Positions 6,666 through 12,181 of a stretch of 12,181 nucleotides of DNA are shown here, piece after piece. Source of the DNA: Puniceicoccales bacterium (lineage in GTDB: Bacteria; Verrucomicrobiota; Verrucomicrobiia; Opitutales; UBA953); assembly GCA_031289285.1 (NCBI GenBank), contig JAITPT010000288.1, positions 1 to 12,181 on the forward strand, in the 5' to 3' direction. Numbering within the stretch: position 1 is the stretch's first letter; each line of letters opens with the position of its first letter. The position numbers were made by a program, and so were the translations under genes. The notes beneath the pieces were generated by a model. The model ran no database searches and had not been told where the DNA came from. It saw nothing but the letters and a program-made list of their open reading frames with translations.

Positions 6666-7223
6666 ATGACTTTGTTTGACGCATACCTTGCCCTCGGCGG
6701 CGCGCTCCTCGCGCTTGGTGTCGCATTCGCTGCCGGAAACCCGAAGGTGAACGCTGCCCTGCTTGCCTTCCCGCGCTCGCCCATCGCGACCGTCCTCTGC
6801 TTTGGCGGCGCGGCGGCGTGGTTCCTCTTCGCCATCGGCAACCTCGGCGAAGCCGACCTCGCGGGCTTTCCCCGCGAATGGCTCTACGGCGCGTTCGGCC
6901 TCACTGCGCTGCTGGCGTTTTTTGTGTTGCCCGACCTGCTCGCCGTGCGCGGGCTGGCAATCGCCATGCTGCTCGCGGCGCGGGAACTCCTCGACATCGG
7001 CTACATGCAGACACCCCGCAGCCTCGCGCTCGCCGCCACCTGCTACGCCTTCGTCGTCCTCGGCGTCTGGTGGGGCGTCTCGCCCTACGTTTTCCGCGAC
7101 TGGCTCCAATGGCTATTGGCGAAAACAACCCGTGCCCGCGCCGCTGGCGGGCTTCTCGCCGCCATTGCCGCAGCCAACCTCATCTCCGCATTTTTTTCCA
7201 CGCCTGCGCCCGCGCCACTTTAA
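6666..7223 (+). CDS. multi-pass inner-membrane protein of unknown function
   Basis: A 185-residue, strongly hydrophobic protein with five or six predicted membrane segments: about 6-24, 38-58, 73-92, 94-110, 119-139 and 160-177. Charged residues are confined to short loops such as NPKVNA (25-30), REWLYG (70-75) and TTRARA (154-159). I do not recognise the family. The ATG at 6666 is preferred because the frame upstream encodes only repeat and C-rich low-complexity sequence; the first membrane helix begins four or five residues after this start. There is no good Shine-Dalgarno. It lies 23 bases before gmk on the same strand, so the two are probably one transcript. Codon use (G/C-ending) matches gmk, which supports a real gene. 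Confidence 0.75.
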   Translation: MTLFDAYLALGGALLALGVAFAAGNPKVNAALLAFPRSPIATVLCFGGAAAWFLFAIGNLGEADLAGFPREWLYGAFGLTALLAFFVLPDLLAVRGLAIAMLLAARELLDIGYMQTPRSLALAATCYAFVVLGVWWGVSPYVFRDWLQWLLAKTTRARAAGGLLAAIAAANLISAFFSTPAPAPL

Positions 7224-7246
7224 CGTCCGCCTAACGTCCGCCAACC

Positions 7247-7903
7247 ATGAGCACACCTGTTTCGAGCACGGGGGAAGTTGCCCCCGCCTTCCAATCCCGC
7301 CCGCTGCTTCTCCTCGTCTCCGGCCCTGCCGGAAGCGGCAAGACCACCCTGTGTGCGCGTCTCACCGACGCCTTCCCTGCGCAAATCCGGCGCGTCATCA
7401 CCTGCACGACGCGCCCGCCGCGCGGCGCAGAACGCGACGGCGAGGACTACCATTTTTTCAGCCGGAGCGAGTTTGAGGCGCGGGTGACGGCGGGCGAGTT
7501 TTTGGAAAACGCCCTTGTCCACGGCAACCTCTACGGCACGCGCAAAGCCGATGTCTATTCGCTCCTCGCGGGCGGTTTTGATTTGCTGCTAAACCTCGAT
7601 GTGCAGGGCGCGGGGACGGTGCGCGAAACGGCGCGGGACGACGCCACGCTGCGCCGTTCGCTTGTCTCGCTTTTTCTCATGCCTCCCGGGCGGGCGGAGT
7701 TGGAGGCGCGGCTTGCTGGGCGCGGCACCGAGACCGCCGTCGAAATGGCGCGACGCCTGCGCACTGCGGAGGAGGAGATGCTTCACTGGCCAAACTACGA
7801 CTACTGCCTCATCAGCGGCGGACGCGAAGAGGACTTCGAGCGCGCCAAAGCCGTCTATCTCGCCGAAAAAATGCGCGTCCGCCACTCTGCGTCCAGCATT
7901 TAG
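7247..7903 (+). CDS. gmk: guanylate kinase
   Basis: Converts GMP and ATP to GDP and ADP in guanine nucleotide synthesis, in the cytoplasm. The 218-residue length is typical. The Walker A loop is GPAGSGKTT (26-34). The GMP-binding segment follows as TTRPPRGAERDGEDYHFF (54-71), matching the family's TTRxxRxGExxGxDYxF. LYGTRK occupies the second GMP contact region, and LLLNLDVQGAGTVR is the conserved Asp/Gly-containing strand and loop. The lid and Arg-rich part is GRGTE...MARRLRTAEEEM, and the end carries NYDYCLI, close to the usual FDYxVxN. An N-terminal extension of about 17 residues precedes the fold. The ATG at 7247 has no Shine-Dalgarno. The usual neighbours yicC and rpoZ are not present here. 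Confidence 0.96.
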   Translation: MSTPVSSTGEVAPAFQSRPLLLLVSGPAGSGKTTLCARLTDAFPAQIRRVITCTTRPPRGAERDGEDYHFFSRSEFEARVTAGEFLENALVHGNLYGTRKADVYSLLAGGFDLLLNLDVQGAGTVRETARDDATLRRSLVSLFLMPPGRAELEARLAGRGTETAVEMARRLRTAEEEMLHWPNYDYCLISGGREEDFERAKAVYLAEKMRVRHSASSI

Positions 7904-8081
7904 CCGCAGGTGCCTGAGCGCAACGAGGGAACCCACGGTTACTTGGCACACGATTCAGGGTCACGGAGGGACGGACAGCGCGTCGAATTATCCTAAGAAC
8001 GGCAGTTCAGCGGGATGGGTTTGCGCAAGATTTTGAGGCGGATGCGGTTTGCGCTTTCCCGACGCCCACCATCCGCCTCCG
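7904..8081. other. convergent intergenic region after gmk
   Basis: No gene is supported. The gmk frame stays open for 30 codons past its TAG, to a TAA at 7994-7996, but the translation is polar and not family-like. The only structure seen is the 10-bp inverted repeat at 8035-8079. Confidence 0.4.
8035..8079. terminator. 10-bp inverted repeat between convergent genes, possible terminator
   Basis: GAGGCGGATG (8035-8044) and CATCCGCCTC (8070-8079) are perfectly complementary and enclose a 25-base loop. The repeat lies between gmk and the convergent TIM-barrel gene, ending two bases from that gene's stop. Neither side has a clear T-tract and the loop is long, so it may act as a weak terminator or 3'-end stabiliser rather than a classical intrinsic terminator. 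Confidence 0.4.
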
Positions 8082-9266
8082 CTACGCCTTCGCTACATAC
8101 TCCAACGGCAAACCGTTAAAAACTCTCGCCAAAACCGCTAAATTGCGGTCATCTCCGCGAAACGTCCTCACAGGTTTTGCCAAAAACGTTCGTATCGGCG
8201 GAGGTAACGAAGAAGTCTTTGATGGTTTGCAAAACCCATACAAACCTATATTCAACCCCGACGCCGCCACATTCTTAACCATTTTTTCAGGGTCTTGTTT
8301 ATTCCAGAGTGCCAGACACGTCAGCAGTTGTGTATGCTTGCCGATTTTTTCCGTGACTTTCTTAATTGCGCTGACATTGCCCTGCTCATTAAGAAGCCAG
8401 TCCACTTCTTTTAACACTTGCGAGTTAGCGACTTCCGGTTTCTCCAATTCGTGGCAAGAGAGCCAGATAAGACAATCTTTAGAGACGCCTTTGGCGGCTT
8501 CGCGAATGCGTTTCCAACAACGGTCTATCGCTCGTTTGCGAAACTCGGCGGTTTGTTCCGCAGTGACCTTCCCGATGCCGGGAAACTTTTCTCCAAGCAA
8601 TTCTACAAACATTTCTTGTTCGCACGGAATCCACCGATTGAGTGTTTTCCAAGGCGAACCATAGGTGCTACACGGGTTCCAGAGCCAATCCACCATAAAG
8701 CCATCAATACCCGTTTTTTTAACGGCGTCTGCGACAGCACCTGCCAGATAATCGAGATAGCGATTTGTCAGCGGAATATAAGTCGGCGTGACTTTATGAT
8801 GCACTTCCGTCGGGTGCAATTCGCGCCAACGCGGATTTGCGCCGACACAAAAATAGCCGAACACTTTTATATTTTCTTTATGCCCCAACCGCACGACTTC
8901 TGGGAGAAAGTCGTGTTTCAAACCGGGCTGCTCAGGAACGACGCCGTTTTTATACCAAGCGTAACCGTTACAGGAAACGCAGAAGGTTTGCAGCACATTA
9001 CACCCAAGGTCTTTATACCAGCGCACATGCTCGGCGGGGCTGGTGTCGGCCCACGTTCCGGGCTTCGCAAAACCGTCCTGCCCATTGTTCCACCAATTGT
9101 AATCAACGCAGTATGCCTTGATTTGTGTGCGCGTATCTGGCGCGGGTGTGTTTGGCGAGCGCGGCTCTGTTGCGGTTTCTTTTGCAAAAACTGGCATCGC
9201 AACGGCACCCGCCGCCGCCACACCAAGCGTTTGCAGAAACTGTCTGCGTGGAATGTAGTTTGTCAT
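8082..9266 (-). CDS. Tat-exported TIM-barrel glycoside-hydrolase-like protein
   Basis: A 394-residue predicted secreted enzyme of a carbohydrate-active type; exact family not identified. The N-terminus has PRRQFLQTLG (6-15) and a hydrophobic segment to about 27 ending AKE, a twin-arginine signal. The mature part resembles (beta/alpha)8 glycosidases related to GH29-like or uncharacterised families: AYCVDYNWWNNGQDGF (51-66), HVRWYKDLGCNVLQTF (80-95) as an early barrel turn, NIKVFGYFCVGANPRW (132-147), and TGIDGFMVDWLWNP (185-198), in which D193 at a strand end is a candidate nucleophile or metal ligand. LIWLSCHELEKPE (267-279) could supply an acid residue. I chose the ATG at 9266 because the frame upstream lacks gene-like sequence. 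No Shine-Dalgarno is present. Base composition is visibly lower in GC than gmk. It is divergent from the beta-helix gene, consistent with a shared polysaccharide role. Confidence 0.72.
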   Translation of the reverse strand: MTNYIPRRQFLQTLGVAAAGAVAMPVFAKETATEPRSPNTPAPDTRTQIKAYCVDYNWWNNGQDGFAKPGTWADTSPAEHVRWYKDLGCNVLQTFCVSCNGYAWYKNGVVPEQPGLKHDFLPEVVRLGHKENIKVFGYFCVGANPRWRELHPTEVHHKVTPTYIPLTNRYLDYLAGAVADAVKKTGIDGFMVDWLWNPCSTYGSPWKTLNRWIPCEQEMFVELLGEKFPGIGKVTAEQTAEFRKRAIDRCWKRIREAAKGVSKDCLIWLSCHELEKPEVANSQVLKEVDWLLNEQGNVSAIKKVTEKIGKHTQLLTCLALWNKQDPEKMVKNVAASGLNIGLYGFCKPSKTSSLPPPIRTFLAKPVRTFRGDDRNLAVLARVFNGLPLEYVAKA

Positions 9267-9480
9267 GAGAAAAGTAGTTTTGGTTTGAGAGAGAGAAGTG
9301 ATTTCGCCAGTAAGACGGATGAGAAAGCTGTTTGGGGGAATAGTTCCGTTTTTCCGCTTCGCACTGGCAATTTCAGTTTCATCTGCGTTCATCTGCCGAA
9401 AACTTCTTGTGCTGTTTCCACTCGCATCCTCCTCTCTACCCCATCTGCCCCCCCACCAAAAAAAAACTTTCACTCGCCTC

Positions 9481-9508
9481 TTGACACTCACCCCGCCTTC
9501 CGTATCGT
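9481..9508 (+). promoter_or_regulatory. sigma-70-type promoter candidate for the beta-helix gene
   Basis: A perfect -35 box TTGACA (9481-9486), a 16-base spacer and TATCGT (9503-9508, four of six matches to TATAAT). Transcription would start near 9515, giving a leader of about 105 bases that contains the 9-bp repeat array. The -10 is only fair, so this is a prediction. Confidence 0.45.
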
Positions 9509-9544
9509 GCCGCGCCCTCCACCCGCCGTCCGCCCGCACCACAT

Positions 9545-9589
9545 CGTCCACTCCGTCCACGCCGTCCACTCTGTCCACGCCGTCCACCA
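9545..9589. repeat. 9-bp tandem repeat, five copies (consensus CGTCCACNC)
   Basis: The units are CGTCCACTC, CGTCCACGC, CGTCCACTC, TGTCCACGC and CGTCCACCA, alternating T and G at position 8. The unit length equals that of the array at 6423-6496 but the sequence is unrelated. It lies 31 bases before the ATG at 9621, probably within the transcribed leader. Confidence 0.88.
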
Positions 9590-9620
9590 CCCAACCACTC
9601 AACCGACAACCAACCAACAC

Positions 9621-11678
9621 ATGAAACAAATAATCATCTTAGTCTTCGTAGCCCTTTTTTCCTTTGCGGATACCGGCTATGGGCAAACCATCCCGAACAT
9701 ACCGGGAGTAAAAGGCGACGGTATCCACGATGATACCCAAGGCATCCAAGCACTGCTGGATAGTAAGGCGGCGACGGTATATCTACCGCAGCCACCGAAA
9801 AATTATCTCATCAGTAAAACGTTAAAAATCCATTCCGGTCAGACGTTAATCGCCGACCGCAATGCCGTCATTCGTCTGGCCGACCATGCCGGAGCGCACC
9901 TGCTAACCAATGCAGATCACGCTGGCGGAAACGAACGCATAACAGTCACTGGCGGCATTTGGGACGGCAATAACCTGACGCAAACGACACTCTATCACCA
10001 AAATAGAAAAAACAAAGACATTCCGTATGACCCGAACAGATACATCGGCGTATTGATGCAATTTGACAATGTTAAAGACCTGCATATCGCAAATGTAACT
10101 TTCAAAGACCCCGAAATGTTCGCTTTTATCGGAGGCAACCTGTTACGATTTACAATAGAAAACATCACTTTTGACTTTAATCTCCGCCGAGGCAATATGG
10201 ACGGAATTCATATTGCTGGTAACAGTCATCAGGGACGTATCGTCAACTTGAAAGGAGCGACTAACGACGACTTGGTGGCACTCAATGCCGATGACGTCCC
10301 ATTAGTAGAGCTTAGCCGCGGGCCAATTACAGACATACAGGTTGACGGGATATGGGCGGAACATGCACACCGTGCCGTCAGGCTAAACTCCTGCGGTTCA
10401 CCTGTAAAAAGAATTAAGATTTCCAATGTTCACGGCACTTATATCATGGAGTCAATAATTCTTGCCAACCACAAAGTCCATCCCGAAATTATCAGCACAT
10501 TTGAAGACATATCTATTAACGGTTTGTTTTCTTCCAATTCGACAAAGGGAGGTCGGCAGCCCCACATACGAATTCATTCGCCTGCGCAAGTTTCCAACCT
10601 AACTATCACCGATTATCACCGGACAGAGGAAGCGTCTGCCACCGACAGTATTTTGGTGGAAAAAGGCGCTCACATTGAGTATTTGTCTGTCAGCAATGCG
10701 ACATTAAATAATAAAAGTAAAGGGGCAATCAATTTTATCAATAATCTTGGCACGATAGAAACTTTACATCTGTCAAATATATTTTTGCAGGGAAAAACTG
10801 ATAAACAAAAGGTTCAACTGATAAACAACAAAGGCGAAATTAAATCCTTAAATAAAACGAATGTATCGGAAAAATCCCTCACAAATTCCGACAACCGGCA
10901 AGCCCTCCTAAGCAGTCAAGAAGTGAACGACGACGCCACCCGCGTCGTTCCTATTCGATGGGAAAACTTTGCCGTCTCCCGTGAACAAGGAAAAGACGAA
11001 AAACAAAGTCGCCTGATTTTTCTAAACACTATCCGGTATAATTTAGGATGGATAAGCCAGTCGTTAAAGAAAGACGAACAGCGGCAATTATACATTTTCA
11101 ATCGTTACCGCGAATGGGATATCCGTCCCTCTGCAAGTGTCTGTTATGCAGCAGCCGTCGCACTGAAATGCGCCAAACCAAATGAGAAGGAATTGGGCGT
11201 TTCTCCTGATGTCGCGCTGGAGCGCATTGTCGCTCTTATCCGTGGGCTTGCGGTTTCTTACAAAGGAAACCGGACGGATGGCAAGGGTTGGGGTTATGTA
11301 TGGCAGTCGGCTTCTTGGGCGGCACTGGCCGGACATGGCGCTTGGATGCTCTGGGACAATCTCGACAAGGAAACTCAAGCACTTGTCCAAACGATGGTAA
11401 TCGAAGAAGCAAACCGTTTTATTTTACCAAATTATCGTGTCCCATATTGGACTACTCCGAACGGCCACGTCAATACGCCGGGAGATACAAAGGCGGAAGA
11501 AAATGCGTGGAATGCAAAGATTTTACAATTAGCAATTGCCATGATGCCGAACCATCCTAACGTTGGCGCATGGAAGCGCGTATGCTGCGAATTGATGATT
11601 TCCTCATTTGCCCTAAAAAGTGATTTGAAGAATGAGCAAATCGTTGATGGCAAACCGGTTAAGAACTGGTTACACTGA
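9621..11678 (+). CDS. secreted beta-helix (GH28/pectate-lyase-3-like) protein fused to a helical domain; ends at an in-frame TGA
   Basis: As read, 685 residues. A Sec signal peptide (1-21, cleavage after GYG) leads into a right-handed beta-helix domain (about 25-410) of the pectate-lyase-3/GH28 kind. Its entry motif is GVKGDGIHDDTQGIQALLD (29-47), followed by TVYLP and NYLIS. Possible catalytic acids fall in GNMDGIHIAG (D194) and TNDDLVALN (D216, D217), which resemble the GH28 NxD and DD motifs, and RIKISNV (264-270) resembles the RIK block; the GH28 GHG block is not evident. Repeated N/I/T-rich rungs run to about 410. A second domain (about 438 on) is helix-rich, with GKGWGYVWQSASWAALAGHG (554-573) and EENAWNAKILQLAIAMMP (626-643), like an alpha-barrel lyase or hydrolase domain of unknown family. 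The first ATG before the signal peptide is the start. The TGA at 11676-11678 truncates the second domain, and the frame continues open beyond it. GC is lower than in the housekeeping genes. Confidence 0.75.
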   Translation: MKQIIILVFVALFSFADTGYGQTIPNIPGVKGDGIHDDTQGIQALLDSKAATVYLPQPPKNYLISKTLKIHSGQTLIADRNAVIRLADHAGAHLLTNADHAGGNERITVTGGIWDGNNLTQTTLYHQNRKNKDIPYDPNRYIGVLMQFDNVKDLHIANVTFKDPEMFAFIGGNLLRFTIENITFDFNLRRGNMDGIHIAGNSHQGRIVNLKGATNDDLVALNADDVPLVELSRGPITDIQVDGIWAEHAHRAVRLNSCGSPVKRIKISNVHGTYIMESIILANHKVHPEIISTFEDISINGLFSSNSTKGGRQPHIRIHSPAQVSNLTITDYHRTEEASATDSILVEKGAHIEYLSVSNATLNNKSKGAINFINNLGTIETLHLSNIFLQGKTDKQKVQLINNKGEIKSLNKTNVSEKSLTNSDNRQALLSSQEVNDDATRVVPIRWENFAVSREQGKDEKQSRLIFLNTIRYNLGWISQSLKKDEQRQLYIFNRYREWDIRPSASVCYAAAVALKCAKPNEKELGVSPDVALERIVALIRGLAVSYKGNRTDGKGWGYVWQSASWAALAGHGAWMLWDNLDKETQALVQTMVIEEANRFILPNYRVPYWTTPNGHVNTPGDTKAEENAWNAKILQLAIAMMPNHPNVGAWKRVCCELMISSFALKSDLKNEQIVDGKPVKNWLH

Positions 11679-12181
11679 TACAATGTTCGCGCTGATGGCG
11701 CGGTCGTAAATCATAATATAGTTCATCCAGACTATACGTCGAGTATAACGCTTAAAACAAGGTCTTTTCTTATCCAGCCACTCGCTCTCCAGCCCGTCTT
11801 TGAAGGGGCATCATTTAACGTCCCCTTTATTTACCGCTCTTTCACTGAGCACGTCTGGACATCTCCGCCATATAAATCTCCGGGTGGAACGATGTATATT
11901 CCCGGCAAGGCGGAACTCTATCATCCTCAGGGAACGGATTGGAGTAAATACCGTTTCGACATCTATTATCTACTGGATGTGAATGTCCATCTTCTCGGCT
12001 TGGACAAAGAGTTAAAGCACAAGGCCATTGACTGGTTGCGTATCCGTGCGGATAGAATAGAGACGATGCAGGCGCGCCACAAAGACGGAAAACTGTATGC
12101 TCCGAAAGAATTTACCACTTACCCGGGTTGCGAACAAATGGCCGCATGGCAACTGGCAGACGCCTATTTGTTCTTCTGGCT
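11679..12181 (+). pseudogene. in-frame continuation of the helical domain after the TGA, running off the window
   Basis: Directly after the TGA the same frame is open for 167 codons to the window end with no further stop. It begins YNVRADGAVVNHNIVHPDYT and includes TMYIPGKAELYHPQGTDWSK, TTYPGCEQMAAWQLADAYLF and similar normal protein sequence. Its composition and codon use match the part before the stop. The first in-frame ATG is at 11892, too far in to make a sensible separate protein start. The simplest reading is one gene (9621 to beyond 12181) broken by one nonsense change, perhaps GGA to TGA, because a Gly before YN would fit the motif. A 5-bp hairpin CGCGC-TGATG-GCGCG (11688-11702) starts ten bases after the TGA. 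A sequencing error is also possible. Confidence 0.7.

Larger units (their letters stand above)
9267..9620. other. divergent intergenic region between the two carbohydrate-active-like genes
   Basis: No gene is supported in these 354 bases. From left to right it holds a GAGAGAGA run (9286-9296), a C7 and an A9 run near 9448-9466, a promoter match at 9481-9508, C-rich sequence, the 9-bp repeat array, and an AAC/CCAAC-rich stretch to the ATG at 9621. Both genes must be transcribed from here. Confidence 0.5.

Noticed and set aside
8014..8118. Small plus-strand ORF of 34 codons after gmk
   Set aside because: Arg/Pro/Ser-rich, no start signal, overlaps the inverted repeat and the convergent gene.
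8418..9620. Upstream extension of the beta-helix gene
   Set aside because: The same frame is open upstream, but it runs antisense to the TIM-barrel gene and through intergenic repeats. A signal peptide begins at the ATG at 9621.
11676..11702. Selenocysteine insertion at the TGA with a downstream hairpin
   Set aside because: The hairpin has only five pairs and an unremarkable loop, and no selenoprotein of this type is known to me. Kept only as an alternative to a nonsense mutation.

Overview
The window looks like chromosomal DNA of a Gram-negative, moderately high-GC bacterium of the Planctomycetes-Verrucomicrobia-Chlamydiae group, most plausibly Verrucomicrobia (Opitutaceae-like). This is inferred from a long multi-PDZ RseP, TonB/ExbB envelope energisation, Tat-exported Gfo/Idh/MocA and glycosidase-like proteins, start codons almost without Shine-Dalgarno sequences, and intergenic 9-bp tandem repeats. 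No rRNA or taxonomic marker is present, so the assignment is tentative.

Layout: the left edge holds the possible beginning of a minus-strand gene (1-91), just after rseP (121-2190, minus). Divergent from rseP is a complete vapBC-type toxin-antitoxin pair (2337-3013, plus; the genes overlap by 4 bases), preceded by a nested inverted repeat. A gap with a pyrimidine-only tract leads to tRNA-Ser(TGA) (3204-3291), then tonB (3315-4064) and exbB (4086-4826) with no exbD. A strong bidirectional terminator (4847-4872) separates exbB from a convergent Tat-exported Gfo/Idh/MocA oxidoreductase (4948-6282, minus). A divergent intergenic region carries eight copies of a 9-bp repeat and a C-rich tract. It is followed by a multi-pass membrane protein of unknown function (6666-7223) and guanylate kinase gmk (7247-7903).

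From about 8.1 kb the base composition falls and the gene content changes to secreted carbohydrate-active-like proteins. These are a Tat-exported TIM-barrel/glycoside-hydrolase-like protein (8082-9266, minus) and, divergently, a secreted right-handed beta-helix (GH28/pectate-lyase-3-like) protein fused to a C-terminal helical domain (9621 onward). The second gene is interrupted by one in-frame TGA at 11676-11678. The same frame stays open for the remaining 167 codons of the window, so it is either a very recent pseudogene or a recoded gene. The divergent region between these two genes again carries a 9-bp tandem repeat (five copies, unrelated sequence), downstream of a good promoter match.

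How the genes fit together: RseP, TonB/ExbB and the tRNA/gmk genes are housekeeping or envelope functions. The oxidoreductase, the TIM-barrel protein and the beta-helix fusion fit extracytoplasmic polysaccharide or glycan breakdown, with TonB/ExbB able to power outer-membrane uptake. I found no transposase, CRISPR array, phage gene or origin.
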